Shown here in pieces: positions 1-8,776 of a stretch of DNA of 64,000 nt. How positions within the stretch are numbered: the first letter of the stretch is position 1; each line of letters starts with the position of its first letter. The DNA is from Methylosinus sp. LW4 (lineage in GTDB: Bacteria; Pseudomonadota; Alphaproteobacteria; Rhizobiales; Beijerinckiaceae), in contig NZ_KB900626.1 of NCBI RefSeq assembly GCF_000379125.1, forward strand, positions 1,800,723 to 1,864,722, given 5' to 3'. The position numbers and the translations under genes were made by a program. Under the pieces are notes generated by a model. That model was not told the origin of the DNA. It ran no database searches and saw only the letters and a program-made list of their open reading frames with translations.

Positions 1-506
1 GCGTCGTCGCCACCATCATGTCCAATCTCGGCTTCGAGCGCCATTTGCAGGGGCTGGGCCTCAATCTCGAGCGCACAGCGGTCGGCGACCGCTATGTCAT
101 CGAGCGCATGCGCGAGCTCGGTTACAATCTCGGCGGCGAGCAATCGGGCCATGTGATCCTCTCCGATTACGGCACCACCGGCGACGGACTCGTCACCGCC
201 ATGCAGGCGCTCGCCGCGGTCAAAAAGCTGAATCGCAATGTGAGCGAGGTGTGCCGCTGCTTCGAGCCGCTGCCGCAAGTACTCAAAAATGTGCGGGCGC
301 GCGGCGCGCGGGCGCTGGAGCAGGCCCCCGTCGTCGCAGCGATCGAGGAAGGCCGCCGCCGCCTCGAGGGCTCCGGCCGTCTCGTCATCCGCCCCTCTGG
401 CACAGAGCCGGTCATTCGCGTGATGGGCGAAGGCGACGACCCGGAGATCGTCGGCAGCGTCGTGGACGATATTTGCGACGCCCTCACGCGGGCCGAGGCG
501 GCGTAA
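1..506 (+). CDS. glmM: Phosphoglucosamine mutase, C-terminal part (cut by window edge)
   Basis: GlmM interconverts glucosamine-6-phosphate and glucosamine-1-phosphate in the cytoplasm, feeding UDP-GlcNAc synthesis for peptidoglycan and lipopolysaccharide. The frame is open from base 3, so the start and roughly the first two thirds of the enzyme lie left of the window. Visible are the sugar-binding motif GGEQSGH and, near the end, the phosphate-binding loop [12 protein letters not shown] typical of alpha-D-phosphohexomutases. The catalytic serine loop is outside the window. An inverted repeat (GGCGC/GCGCC, 507-538) follows the stop but has no T run, so termination there is uncertain. Confidence 0.95.
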   Translation, partial: VVATIMSNLGFERHLQGLGLNLERTAVGDRYVIERMRELGYNLGGEQSGHVILSDYGTTGDGLVTAMQALAAVKKLNRNVSEVCRCFEPLPQVLKNVRARGARALEQAPVVAAIEEGRRRLEGSGRLVIRPSGTEPVIRVMGEGDDPEIVGSVVDDICDALTRAEAA

Positions 507-599
507 GGCGCGAAAGGCAAAAAGCGCCGCGGACGGAAACGCCATGGCTGCGCGGCGCAGCCTCAGAAGGATAGATGCAAGGCTGGAGGATAGTTAGCG

Positions 600-857
600 A
601 TGGCGACGGCCGCAGAATTCCGTGCTGAATTACGCTCGAGGTTTCACACAGCAGAGGCTGCAGGCTGCAACACTCTCGATGTCATAGCCCGCGATCTTCA
701 TGACGCCGCTCAAATGGCTAATCCGACCCGAACCCAACGTTTCCCGAATTGTTGCAGCGTGATGCGGCAAGAGCAGCGAGTCGGGATCGACATCGTCATA
801 TCTGAGAAGGCTAGCGACGGACCGAACTTCGCGATTCGCTATCGCTTGCCACGATAG
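600..857 (+). CDS. Small conserved protein of unknown function (85 aa)
   Basis: The ATG at 600 follows a good Shine-Dalgarno (CTGGAGG at about 585-591). The protein begins with an amphipathic helical stretch, has a central motif FPNCCSVMRQEQ with a cysteine pair, and ends with IRYRLPR. From memory, this layout (helical start, CC-x-VMR, charged tail ending in TIRYRLPR) is a recurrent small bacterial family sometimes found near HNH or restriction genes, but I cannot assign a function. Neither neighbour (glmM, a beta-barrel protein) suggests one. An antisense frame at 630-902 looks like a shadow. Confidence 0.62.
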   Translation: MATAAEFRAELRSRFHTAEAAGCNTLDVIARDLHDAAQMANPTRTQRFPNCCSVMRQEQRVGIDIVISEKASDGPNFAIRYRLPR

Positions 858-1027
858 ACTCTGTCTCGCAGCCCATGCGTCGCATTCAATGTATTTCGAC
901 AAATCACAGCTACCTACATCGTCGGTAAGGTTAACTCCACTTTAAGCGTTCTCGCTCAATCTTCCTTCACATTGGCTTAGCGCCAAGGGTCCGCGCCGCG
1001 GTCCTCTATCGTGAAGGGAAGACATAA

Positions 1028-1876
1028 ATGGGCAAGACGAGAGCCCTCTTCATAGCGGCCGCGTTCGCTTCCGCCATGACCATGAGCTTCAGCGCATTCG
1101 CCGCCGATCTTCTGCTGCCGCCGCCTCCGCCGGTCGAGCCGCCGCCGCCCGCCGATTTCGGCGGCTGGTATCTGCGCGGCGACGTCGGCGTCGGCGTGAA
1201 TCAGCTTTCCAACCTGCGCTCGACCTTCGATCCGACCGTCCTCGTGCCGGCGCCGCAGTTCGATCAATATTCGATCGGCGACAGCGCTTTCGCGGGCGGC
1301 GGCGTCGGCTATCAGATCAACAACTGGTTCCGCGTCGATGTGACCGGCGAATATCGCACCGCCGCCAATTATCGCGCCACGCAGAGCTACGCCAATATCT
1401 TCGGCCTCGCCTGCGGCGTGCGCTGCTATGACATCTATAGCGCGCAGCACAGCGCGGCGGTGTTCCTGGCGAATGGCTATGTCGATCTCGGCACTTGGTA
1501 CGGCGTCACGCCCTTCGTCGGCGGCGGCGTCGGCGTCGCGGTCAATTGGCTGAACAATCTCTATGACCTCTCGGCGCAGCCGGCCGGCGGCTTCGGCATC
1601 GCCCAGGACGCGACCAAGACCAATTTCGCCTGGGCCGTGATGGCGGGTCTCGCCTATAACATCACGCCCAATTTCAAGGTCGAGCTCGGCTACCGCTATC
1701 TCGACATGGGCAAGTTCCAAACCAATGTGATCGGCTGCCAGGCCGCCGGCTGCGCGGGCGAGCGCCAGAGCTTCCAGCTCGCCTCGCACGACATTCGCCT
1801 CGGCTTCCGCTACGCGCTGCTGGCGCCGGCCCCGGTGCTGCTGGCGCCTCCCGGCCCGCTGGTCCGCAAATACTGA
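1028..1876 (+). CDS. Outer-membrane beta-barrel protein (porin/OmpA-like family)
   Basis: This 282-residue protein begins with a clear Sec signal peptide, probably cleaved after SFSAFA (about residue 25). A proline-rich linker (PPPPPVEPPPP) follows, then repeated alternating hydrophobic/polar strands rich in Gly, Tyr and Phe (GGWYLRGDVGVGV, FVGGGVGVAVNWL, KVELGYRYLDMG, IRLGFRYALL). Such features mark the small eight-stranded outer-membrane barrels common in Hyphomicrobiales. A Cys pair near residues 125-139 may form a disulfide. The last strand is followed by another Pro-rich tail instead of ending in the usual C-terminal Phe. The specific role (structural or porin) cannot be told from sequence. 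Confidence 0.82.
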   Translation: MGKTRALFIAAAFASAMTMSFSAFAADLLLPPPPPVEPPPPADFGGWYLRGDVGVGVNQLSNLRSTFDPTVLVPAPQFDQYSIGDSAFAGGGVGYQINNWFRVDVTGEYRTAANYRATQSYANIFGLACGVRCYDIYSAQHSAAVFLANGYVDLGTWYGVTPFVGGGVGVAVNWLNNLYDLSAQPAGGFGIAQDATKTNFAWAVMAGLAYNITPNFKVELGYRYLDMGKFQTNVIGCQAAGCAGERQSFQLASHDIRLGFRYALLAPAPVLLAPPGPLVRKY

Positions 1877-2017
1877 TCCGACGCTTCTCCGAAGCCTCTG
1901 GGCGCGCGGCTTGCGAGAGCCGCGCGCCTTTTGTTTTGCGCGTGCGCCGTCGCAATCCTCTGGACGAGCAGCCCCGCCCCTCTCGCGGGACGGCGCAAAA
2001 TCGGCCATATCTCCCGC

Positions 2018-3610
2018 ATGGCCAAGCGTCCCGCCAAATCCCCCGCCCCCGAGGGCGATGATCCCGCCCCGCCGATCGCCGCCGGGCCCAATGTGCCGGA
2101 GCTGTCCGTCTCCGAGCTCGCCAACGCCTTGAAGCGCACGGTGGAGGATCGCTTCGGCCATGTGCGCGTGCGCGGCGAGATCACCAATTATCGGGGGCCG
2201 CACTCCTCCGGCCATGTCTATTTCAGCCTGAAGGACCAGAACGCCCGCCTCGACGCAGTGATCTGGAAGATGACCTTCCTGCGCCTGCGCGTGAAGCCGC
2301 AAGAGGGGCTGGAAGTCGTCGCCACCGGCAAGATCAGCACGTTTCCAGGCAAATCCTCCTATCAGATCGTCATCGAGACATTGGAGCCGGCCGGCGCCGG
2401 CGCGCTGATGGCTCTGCTCGACGAGCGGCGCAAGCGCCTCGCGGCCGAAGGGCTGTTCGACGCCGAACGCAAAAAGCCCCTGCCCTTCCTGCCCCTCGTC
2501 GTGGGCGTCGTCACCTCGCCGACCGGCGCGGTGATTCGCGACATATTGCACCGGCTGCTCGATCGCTTTCCGCGCCGCGTGCTGGTCTGGCCGGTTCGCG
2601 TGCAGGGGGAAACCTGCGCGGCCGAGGTCGCCGCGGCGATCGACGGCTTCAACGCTCTGCCCGTGGGCGGGCCTATTCCACGGCCGGATGTGCTGATCGT
2701 CGCACGCGGCGGCGGCTCGCTCGAGGATTTGTTCGGCTTCAATGAGGAGATCGTGGTGCGCGCGGCCGCGGCCAGCGCCATTCCGCTGGTCTCGGCAATC
2801 GGCCATGAGACCGACACCACGCTCATCGATTTCGCCGCCGATCTTCGCGCCCCCACCCCCACGGGCGCCGCAGAAAAATGCGTGCCCGTGCGCGCCGAGC
2901 TCATCGAGCAGACGGCCAATCTCGCCCGCCGCCTCGGCGGGGCGGAGCGGCGGCTTCTCGACGCCAATCGTCGCCACCTCGCCTCGCTGCAACGTGTGCT
3001 GCCGGCGGGGGCGCAATTGCTGCTCGCTCCCGCCCAGCGCGCCGATCGCGCCGGCGAGCGGCTGCGCGGCAATTTGCGACGCGCGCTGGACGGCCGCCGC
3101 CTCGCGCTCTCGCGCGTCTCCCATGTGCTGGCCCGCCATTCCCCGCAGGCGGAGCTGGCGCGCGCCTCCGAGCGGCTGAAGGGCCTGCACGCCCGCCTGC
3201 GCCAGGGCCTCGCCGCCCGCCTCGCCCTCTCCCGCCGGGAGGCCGAGGGCGCGCAGAGGCGGCTCGACCATGCCGAGCAGCGGCTGCGCTCGGCCTTCAT
3301 CCGCATATTGGACGAGCGGCAGGCGCGGCTCGACCGGCTCGATCAGCTGAGGCTTTCCCTCGGCTACAAGCAGGTACTCGCGCGCGGCTTCGCGCTGGTG
3401 CGAGACGAGGCCGATAACTTGTTGCGGCGTGCTGGCGACGTCACGCTTGGCGCACGCGTGAAGATTCAATTCGCCGATGGAGAAATCGCGGCCCGGGCAG
3501 AAAGCGGTTCCCCCTCTGAATCCGGCGGCGCGTCGCCCGCTCCGGCCCCTATCGCACGGCCGAAGCGCGGAAAAGACAAGGGCGGCGGCGACCAGGGCTC
3601 ACTCTTTTGA
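2018..3610 (+). CDS. xseA: Exodeoxyribonuclease VII large subunit
   Basis: XseA is the catalytic subunit of ExoVII, which with several copies of XseB degrades single-stranded DNA to oligonucleotides in repair. The N-terminal OB-fold (about residues 25-120) carries VRGEITNYRGPHSSGHVYF. The catalytic domain shows GVVTSPTGAVIRDI, VARGGGSLEDLFGFN and SAIGHETDTTLIDFAADLRA, all family hallmarks. A long alpha-helical, Arg/Leu-rich stretch follows. An upstream in-frame ATG (1931) would add 29 atypical residues, so the ATG at 2018 is preferred, giving 530 aa. The Ser/Pro/Lys-rich tail ends in GSLF. The gene ends just before the DUF2948 gene. Confidence 0.93.
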   Translation: MAKRPAKSPAPEGDDPAPPIAAGPNVPELSVSELANALKRTVEDRFGHVRVRGEITNYRGPHSSGHVYFSLKDQNARLDAVIWKMTFLRLRVKPQEGLEVVATGKISTFPGKSSYQIVIETLEPAGAGALMALLDERRKRLAAEGLFDAERKKPLPFLPLVVGVVTSPTGAVIRDILHRLLDRFPRRVLVWPVRVQGETCAAEVAAAIDGFNALPVGGPIPRPDVLIVARGGGSLEDLFGFNEEIVVRAAAASAIPLVSAIGHETDTTLIDFAADLRAPTPTGAAEKCVPVRAELIEQTANLARRLGGAERRLLDANRRHLASLQRVLPAGAQLLLAPAQRADRAGERLRGNLRRALDGRRLALSRVSHVLARHSPQAELARASERLKGLHARLRQGLAARLALSRREAEGAQRRLDHAEQRLRSAFIRILDERQARLDRLDQLRLSLGYKQVLARGFALVRDEADNLLRRAGDVTLGARVKIQFADGEIAARAESGSPSESGGASPAPAPIARPKRGKDKGGGDQGSLF

Positions 3611-3711
3611 AACCACGCGGCAAATTTCCGCTCGGCGTGCGCCATCGCCTCAGCGGCGCGGTTGCGCAGCGAAACGGCGCTCGCCATATGCTCGAACAGG
3701 AGGCCAGCTCC

Positions 3712-4191
3712 ATGTTCAAGCGCTCTTCCTCGCCACAGTCGGATGGTCTGAGGCTCCAGGCCATGGACGCCGATGATCTCTCCTGCCTCTCCGCTCTGCT
3801 CCAGGATGCGCTGGTGCGGGTCGGAGACATCGCCTTTCTGCCCGAGCAGCGGCGCTTCGCCTTCGTCGGCTGCCGCTACGACTGGGCCGCCGCCGAGCAG
3901 GGCAAGCGTGAACGCTGCCATGCGGGCGTCCATTTCGACGGGGTGCGGCGGGTGCGCCAGCTCAAAATCCCCCGCGCCGAGCCCGAAGCGATTTTGGACC
4001 TTCTGGCCGTCACTTTCGAGCCCGCCGCCGAGCCTCCGGGGGGCGTCGTCACGCTGATTTTTGCCGGCGGAGCGGCGATTTCCCTCGATGTGGAATGCGT
4101 CGAGGCCCGCCTTCAGGACCTCGGTCCGCGCTGGGCCGCGAAGGCCTGTCCGTCACATGAGCTTGACGAAGACGGCGAGGGAGGGTCATGA
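3712..4191 (+). CDS. DUF2948 family protein
   Basis: This is a 159-residue cytoplasmic protein of the alphaproteobacterial DUF2948 family, whose gene characteristically precedes hisD, as here. Recognisable stretches are LRLQAMDADDLSCLSALLQDALV and FAFVGCRYDW near the N-terminus and FAGGAAISLDVECVEARLQDL near the C-terminus. The start at 3712 is chosen because AGGAGG lies just upstream (about 3698-3703). A longer frame from 3607 overlaps the xseA stop and would add 35 unlike residues. Function is unknown; co-transcription with hisD is inferred from the 28-base gap. Confidence 0.82.
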   Translation: MFKRSSSPQSDGLRLQAMDADDLSCLSALLQDALVRVGDIAFLPEQRRFAFVGCRYDWAAAEQGKRERCHAGVHFDGVRRVRQLKIPRAEPEAILDLLAVTFEPAAEPPGGVVTLIFAGGAAISLDVECVEARLQDLGPRWAAKACPSHELDEDGEGGS

Positions 4192-4219
4192 CAACCGGAA
4201 ATACCGGTTGGAGAAGAAC

Positions 4220-5521
4220 ATGACTTGGCGATTGGATGCGTCGGCGGCGGATTTCGAGGAGCGCTTCACCGCGCTGCTGGCGACGAAGCGCGAGGCCGCC
4301 CAGGACGTCGACGACACGGTCCGCGGCATTATCGAGGAAGTGGCCGCCCGGGGCGACGCCGCGCTGATCGACTATTCCAAGCGCTTCGACCATATCGACC
4401 TCGCGCAGACCGGCATCGCGCTGACGAAAGCCGAGATCGACGCGGCGGAGGCCAAGGTCCCGAAGGAGACGCTCGAAGCGCTCGACCTCGCCCACGCCCG
4501 CATCGCGGCCTTCCACGAGCGCCAGCGCCCGCAGGACCTGCGCTATAAGGACGCAGCCGGCGTCGAGCTCGGCTGGCGCTGGAGCGCGCTCGAATCGGTC
4601 GGCCTCTATGTGCCGGGCGGCACCGCCTCCTACCCCTCCTCCGTGCTGATGAACGCCGTGCCGGCCAAGGTGGCCGGCGTCGATCGGCTGGTGATGGTGG
4701 TCCCCGCCCCGCATGGGGTGATCGACCCGCTGGTGCTGGCCGCGGCCAAGCGCGCCGGCGTCGACGAGGTCTATCGCGTCGGCGGCGCGCAGGCCGTCGC
4801 GGCGCTCGCCTATGGCACCGAGACGATTCGCCCCGTGGCCAAGATCGTCGGCCCCGGCAACGCCTGGGTGGCCGCCGCCAAGCGCCGCGTCTTCGGCCTC
4901 GTCGGCATAGACATGATCGCCGGCCCTTCGGAAATTCTGGTGCTCGCCGACAAGACCGCCAATCCCGATTGGGTGGCGATCGATCTGCTCGCCCAGGCGG
5001 AGCATGACGAATCGGCGCAGTCGATCCTCATCACCGACGATCCCGCCTTCGCCGACGCGGCCGCCGCCGCCGTGGAGCGCCAGCTGGCGACGCTGTCGCG
5101 CTTCGAGATCGCCTCCAAGAGCTGGCGCGACTATGGCGCGATCATCGTGACCAAGAGCCTCGCCGCTTCCATTCCGCTCGCCGACCGCATCGCCGCCGAG
5201 CATTTGGAGATCGTCTCTGAAGACGCCGAGGAATTGGCCGCCAAGGTGCGCAACGCCGGCGCGATCTTCATCGGCGCCTATACGCCGGAGGCGATCGGCG
5301 ATTATGTCGGCGGCTCCAATCACGTTCTGCCGACGGCGCGCTCGGCGCGCTTCTCGTCGGGCCTCAGCGTGCTGGATTTCGTGAAGCGCACGTCGATCTT
5401 GAAGTGCGACGCCGCCTCGCTGAAGGCGATCGGCCCCGCCGCCGTCGCTCTCGGCGACGCCGAGCGGCTGCAGGCGCATGCGCGCTCTGTGGCCGTGCGC
5501 CTCGATCAGCGCGGGGCGTGA
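4220..5521 (+). CDS. hisD: Histidinol dehydrogenase
   Basis: HisD carries out the last two steps of histidine biosynthesis, oxidising L-histidinol to L-histidine with two NAD+ and a Zn ion. The 433-aa product has the family signature [17 protein letters not shown], the NAD-region [13 protein letters not shown], the catalytic/zinc motif [10 protein letters not shown], a second His in AAEHLEIV and the zinc-site GGSNHVLPT. The start ATG at 4220 is preceded by GGAGAAG. It sits in the alphaproteobacterial order DUF2948-hisD-UPF0262-phosphatase, with UPF0262 beginning one base after its stop, so the four are probably one transcript. Confidence 0.96.
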   Translation: MTWRLDASAADFEERFTALLATKREAAQDVDDTVRGIIEEVAARGDAALIDYSKRFDHIDLAQTGIALTKAEIDAAEAKVPKETLEALDLAHARIAAFHERQRPQDLRYKDAAGVELGWRWSALESVGLYVPGGTASYPSSVLMNAVPAKVAGVDRLVMVVPAPHGVIDPLVLAAAKRAGVDEVYRVGGAQAVAALAYGTETIRPVAKIVGPGNAWVAAAKRRVFGLVGIDMIAGPSEILVLADKTANPDWVAIDLLAQAEHDESAQSILITDDPAFADAAAAAVERQLATLSRFEIASKSWRDYGAIIVTKSLAASIPLADRIAAEHLEIVSEDAEELAAKVRNAGAIFIGAYTPEAIGDYVGGSNHVLPTARSARFSSGLSVLDFVKRTSILKCDAASLKAIGPAAVALGDAERLQAHARSVAVRLDQRGA

Positions 5522-5522
5522 G

Positions 5523-6002
5523 GTGGCGACGAGCGCGACCAAGCGGCTGATCTCCGTCACGCTCGATGAGGCATCCATCGGGCGCGGCACCGCGGATCAG
5601 GAGCATGAGCGCGCCATCGCCATCTATGATCTCATCGAGGACAACAGCTTCGCGCTGGAAGGGCATGACGGCGGGCCTTACGCCCTCGTCATCGCCCTGC
5701 ATGACGCCAAGCTCGTCTTCGACGTCCGCGACGAGGCCGGCGCCACTATCGTCACGCATATTTTGTCGCTGACGCCCTTCAAGCGTCTGCTGAAAGACTA
5801 TTTTCTCGTTTGCGAGACCTATTACGCCGCGATCCGTACCGCGACGCCGAGCCGGATCGAGGCGATCGACATGGGCCGGCGCGGGCTGCACAATGAGGGC
5901 GCGGCCCTGCTCGCCGAACGGCTGAAGGGCAAGATCGACTGCGACACGGACACTGCGCGCCGCCTCTTCACGCTGGTCACGGCCCTGCACTGGAAGGGCT
6001 GA
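5523..6002 (+). CDS. UPF0262 family protein
   Basis: This is a 159-residue member of UPF0262, a conserved alphaproteobacterial family without known function. The opening [16 protein letters not shown] and the central [19 protein letters not shown] are characteristic. The family normally starts a few residues before the RLI motif, so the GTG at 5523, one base after the hisD stop, is taken as the start; an ATG at 5478 lies inside hisD and would add 15 foreign residues. Translational coupling to hisD is likely. Nothing in the sequence shows a catalytic site. Confidence 0.86.
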   Translation: MATSATKRLISVTLDEASIGRGTADQEHERAIAIYDLIEDNSFALEGHDGGPYALVIALHDAKLVFDVRDEAGATIVTHILSLTPFKRLLKDYFLVCETYYAAIRTATPSRIEAIDMGRRGLHNEGAALLAERLKGKIDCDTDTARRLFTLVTALHWKG

Positions 6003-6006
6003 GCCC

Positions 6007-6465
6007 ATGCCGGAGGGAGGCGGACCCGTATCACGGCCGAGCGCCGTGCTGTTCGCCTGCACGCAGAACGCCGTGCGCTCGCCCATGGCCGAGGCGCTGG
6101 GGCGACATTATTTCGGCCGCGAGATCTATTTCGCCTCCGCCGGCCTGAAGCGCGGCGAGCCCGACCCTTTCGCCATCGCCGCGATGGACGAGCTCGGCGT
6201 CGACATCTCCCGCCACAAGCCGCACACATTCGAGGATTTGGAAGATTCCAACTTCGATCTCATCGTGACCTTGTCGCCGGAGTCGCATCACAAGGCGCTG
6301 GAATTCACGCGCACAATGGCGGTCGACGTCGTCTATTGGCCGACGCTCGACGCCACCGCGACCAGCGGCTCGCGCGAGACGATATTGGATTCTTATCGCG
6401 CCGTGCGGGATTCGCTGTCGAAACGCATTTTGAAGCTGCTGTCGGTGGAGCATGGATCGGATTGA
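6007..6465 (+). CDS. Low-molecular-weight protein-tyrosine-phosphatase family protein
   Basis: The 152-aa product has the LMW-PTP P-loop C-x5-R-S near its start (FACTQNAVRSPMAEA, Cys18 and Arg24) and the fold's DVSRHKP-like segment (DISRHKPHTF). It is expected to be a cytoplasmic phosphatase acting on phosphotyrosine or a small substrate. Thioredoxin-type arsenate reductases share the fold, but the extra redox cysteines of ArsC are missing, so arsenate reduction is unlikely. It starts 4 bases after UPF0262, a common alphaproteobacterial arrangement, and is probably the last gene of the hisD operon. A palindromic repeat follows. Confidence 0.85.
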   Translation: MPEGGGPVSRPSAVLFACTQNAVRSPMAEALGRHYFGREIYFASAGLKRGEPDPFAIAAMDELGVDISRHKPHTFEDLEDSNFDLIVTLSPESHHKALEFTRTMAVDVVYWPTLDATATSGSRETILDSYRAVRDSLSKRILKLLSVEHGSD

Positions 6466-6480
6466 GGCGGCCCAAAGCAG

Positions 6481-6552
6481 TCATCGCGAGCGAAGCGAAG
6501 CGATCCAGGGGCCGCCCGACGACTCTGGATTGCTTCGCTCCGCTCGCAATGA
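6481..6552. repeat. Imperfect palindromic intergenic repeat (28-nt arms)
   Basis: Left arm 6481-6508 and right arm 6525-6552 are reverse complements at 25 of 28 positions, separated by 16 bases. The arms contain the GCGAGCGAAGCGAAGC type core seen in dispersed repeats of many alphaproteobacterial genomes. It lies between two convergent genes (phosphatase and MAPEG protein), so the RNA hairpin could act on both transcripts as a terminator or 3' end stabiliser. No transposase is adjacent. Confidence 0.8.
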
Positions 6553-6561
6553 CGGGAAACG

Positions 6562-6972
6562 TCACCCACGCGCCAGAATAGCGAAGAGCAGCGTGAGCTG
6601 ACAGGCGAAGCCGATGAGGAACATCGGCGTGCGCAGCCATGGCAGGCCGAGCGTGTAGACGACATAATGCGCGGCGCGCGAGGCGAAGAACAAGAGCGCT
6701 GCGAGCGCCGTCGCCGATGTGCCGCCGCCGACGATCTGAATCGTCAATGCGAGCACAGCGAAGACGACGAGATTTTCGATCATATTCGTATGGGCGCTCT
6801 TGGCGCGCTGCGCCCATGGCGCCTTCGTGGCCACATCATGCCGAGGATCGCTGAATGTCGCGATCGGCCCCAGCTCCAAAATGCGCTGCAGAATATAGGG
6901 AATCCACAAGACCGAGGCGAGGCCGGCGGTCAGCACGGTCCAATAGAGCTCGGGAGAAATTGCGTTGGTCAT
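6562..6972 (-). CDS. MAPEG family membrane protein
   Basis: This 136-residue integral membrane protein has about four hydrophobic segments, and the MAPEG signature region NMIENLVVFAVLALTI follows a loop with KAPWAQRAKSAHTN. MAPEG proteins (membrane-associated proteins in eicosanoid and glutathione metabolism) include microsomal glutathione transferases. Bacterial members of this size are mostly uncharacterised, so only the family is claimed. It is transcribed divergently from an HxlR-type regulator 300 bases away, which may control it. Confidence 0.85.
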   Translation of the reverse strand: MTNAISPELYWTVLTAGLASVLWIPYILQRILELGPIATFSDPRHDVATKAPWAQRAKSAHTNMIENLVVFAVLALTIQIVGGGTSATALAALLFFASRAAHYVVYTLGLPWLRTPMFLIGFACQLTLLFAILARG

Positions 6973-7275
6973 AGCGTGTCGCGCTCCTCATTCGTCGAAG
7001 ACGAGAGGCAAGCTAGCGAAGCGATTTCAATTGGTGAAGTACGCAGAAATATCGCTTATACTGACGTGTTATGTCGATACGGCAATAAATGATACTAATG
7101 CACGATCCACCCTCCCCTTCAGGGGGAGGGTCGGCCGGCGATAGCCGGACGGGGTGGGGTTCAACGGCGAAGACTCGGGGCGTCACCCCCTCCCGAGCGC
7201 ATTCGCGCTCGACCTCCCCCCCTCGAGGGGGAGGTGGAAACGCCGCCCTCGGCGAGAAATTGAGAGCACCGTCAC
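6973..7275. other. Divergent intergenic region with palindromic G/C repeats
   Basis: This 303-bp spacer separates the MAPEG gene from the HxlR regulator. The half near MAPEG (about 7010-7095) is relatively AT-rich and plausibly holds the promoters and an HxlR operator, but I see no convincing -35/-10 pair. The other half is occupied by hairpin repeats described separately. No gene is seen. Confidence 0.6.
7108..7236. repeat. Clustered G/C-rich palindromes (CCCTCCCC/GGGGAGGG type)
   Basis: Three hairpins occur in 130 bp: CCCTCCCC with GGGGGAGGG around 7110-7130, GGCCGG with a CCGG partner around 7133-7149, and ACCTCCCC with GGGGGAGGT around 7212-7236. Tandem hairpins of this type are common dispersed repeats in high-GC Hyphomicrobiales. 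A related hairpin occurs at 40961-40986 in this window. They sit directly upstream of the HxlR gene, so they would be in its 5' leader if the promoter lies further left. Confidence 0.7.
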
Positions 7276-7725
7276 ATGCGCAAGCAGCGGCACGTAGAAT
7301 ATGACGAATGCCCGATCGAGGGCGCGATGGACATTATCGGCGGCAAGTGGAAGCCGTCGATCCTCTTTCGTCTCGCCGATGGAACCAAGCGCTTTTCCGA
7401 ATTGCAGCGGCTGCTGAAAACGATCACGCAGCGCACGCTGACGCAGCAATTGCGCGATCTCGAGCGCGATCGCATGATCTCGCGCCACGTCTATGCGGAA
7501 GTGCCGCCGCGCGTCGAATACAGCCTCACCGAGCGCGGCCGCTCGCTGGAGCCGGTGCTGGCGCTCTTGTTCCGCTGGGGCGTCGACAATGTGCTGGCGG
7601 AAAAGGCTACAGAAGCTCGACAAGCCCCCGCGCCGCGGCGATCAGCCGACGGTCCGACCAGCGTGGGCCGATCAGCGAAATCGCGAGCGGCGGCGCGCCC
7701 GCGGGCCGTGAAAGCGGAACGCTGA
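7276..7725 (+). CDS. HxlR-family transcriptional regulator
   Basis: The winged-helix HxlR domain fills residues 1-117: a cysteine in the family position (YDECPIEGAMDIIGGKWK, Cys12), the recognition region FSELQRLLKTITQRTLTQQL and the wing VEYSLTERG. Members of this family often sense electrophiles or oxidants through the N-terminal cysteine. The protein is 149 aa; the last 30 or so residues are Arg/Ala-rich, unlike the family, and are read from DNA antisense to the end of the amidase gene. It faces the MAPEG gene, a plausible target. Confidence 0.88.
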   Translation: MRKQRHVEYDECPIEGAMDIIGGKWKPSILFRLADGTKRFSELQRLLKTITQRTLTQQLRDLERDRMISRHVYAEVPPRVEYSLTERGRSLEPVLALLFRWGVDNVLAEKATEARQAPAPRRSADGPTSVGRSAKSRAAARPRAVKAER

Positions 7726-8776
7726 TCTGCGGCAGTCCGAAGAAGCTCGCGAAGAGAAACGTGCGGAACATCCGATAGCGCTTGGCGTCGAGCTCTTCCT
7801 CGCTTTCGTCCAGCCGCGGCGCGGCGAAAGGCGTCGTCGGAACGATGATGAGGCTGTTCTCGCCGAACATGGCCGCGATGCGCGCGCGCGCATCGCGCCG
7901 AAAAGCGTCGGCCTCGGCTTTGGCGGCAGGCGTCACTTTCGACGCCATGTCGAAGCGCTCTGCAATGCCGGGACCGAATTGCGGATGTTCCGCCGCGATC
8001 CAGGCGCCATGCGCGCCCCAGGCCTCATAGGCTTGGAGATTGCGGAAATGACGCAGCGACTCGGTCCAGAATTCCTCGCCGAGCGCCGCGTCTCGCTCGG
8101 AAAATCCTTGCGCGACGATGGCGCGCGCCGGCGCCATGGCGGCGGCGGTCTCGGCGTCGCATTGCGCGAAAGCCTCATCGAGGAAGACGGCCTCGTCGAA
8201 TGCGCCTTGCGTGAGATCGCGCGGCAGCAGCGCGTCGCCGACTCGCGCCATGAGATCGATATCGCGCGCGAACCAGCCGATGACGTCGAGCGAGGCGGCG
8301 AGCGGAACGACGCCATTCACGCTGATCGCGCCATGCGAGGAACGAAATCCGTAAATTCCGCAAAAGGCCGCCGGCGCGCGGCAGGAGCCGGCCGTATCCG
8401 TGCCGAGCGCGAAATCGGCGAGCCCAGCGGCGACGGCGGAAGCCGAGCCGGAGGAGGAGCCGCCCGGATGGCGATCCGGCGCGGCGGGATTTTTCGGCGT
8501 TCCGTAATGGGCGTTGGCGCCGAGCAGGCTATAGGCCATCTCGTCCATATGCGCCTTGCCGACGAGCCGCGCGCCGCAGGCGAGTAGCCGATCGACGACA
8601 GGCGCGTTCATCGCCGCGGCCGCGTGAGTCGCCGCCCATGTCGGCTGGCCATTGGCGGAGACGAGGCCCTCGACGTCGATGTTCTCCTTGACGACGAAGC
8701 GCGCGCCGGAAAGCGGCCCCTGCGCCGAAGCCGAAACATCGAGCGAATGCATCAGAGCGGACGAAGAGCCCGACAT
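7607..8776 (-). CDS. Amidase-signature family hydrolase
   Basis: The 389-aa product belongs to the amidase signature family, which uses a Lys-cis-Ser-Ser triad to hydrolyse amides. The Lys lies in VVKENIDVEG, the glycine/serine loop is PGGSSSGSASAVAAG, and the nucleophile Ser is in GTDTAGSCRAPA (usual form GTDTGGSxRxPA). At 389 aa it is shorter than GatA, and no GatB/GatC genes are near, so an independent amidase is more likely than the tRNA amidotransferase subunit. The start at 8776 has GGGAGGAA just upstream; an ATG at 8809 lacks one. Its 3' end overlaps the converging HxlR gene by 119 bases. Confidence 0.87.
   Translation of the reverse strand: MSGSSSALMHSLDVSASAQGPLSGARFVVKENIDVEGLVSANGQPTWAATHAAAAMNAPVVDRLLACGARLVGKAHMDEMAYSLLGANAHYGTPKNPAAPDRHPGGSSSGSASAVAAGLADFALGTDTAGSCRAPAAFCGIYGFRSSHGAISVNGVVPLAASLDVIGWFARDIDLMARVGDALLPRDLTQGAFDEAVFLDEAFAQCDAETAAAMAPARAIVAQGFSERDAALGEEFWTESLRHFRNLQAYEAWGAHGAWIAAEHPQFGPGIAERFDMASKVTPAAKAEADAFRRDARARIAAMFGENSLIIVPTTPFAAPRLDESEEELDAKRYRMFRTFLFASFFGLPQISVPLSRPAGAPPLAISLIGPRWSDRRLIAAARGLVELL

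Noticed and set aside
977..3469. Long - strand open frame (830 codons) opposite the porin and xseA genes
   Set aside because: It is the mirror frame of GC-rich coding DNA; its translation is Arg/Ala/Gly-rich without motifs, while the + strand encodes a clear XseA.
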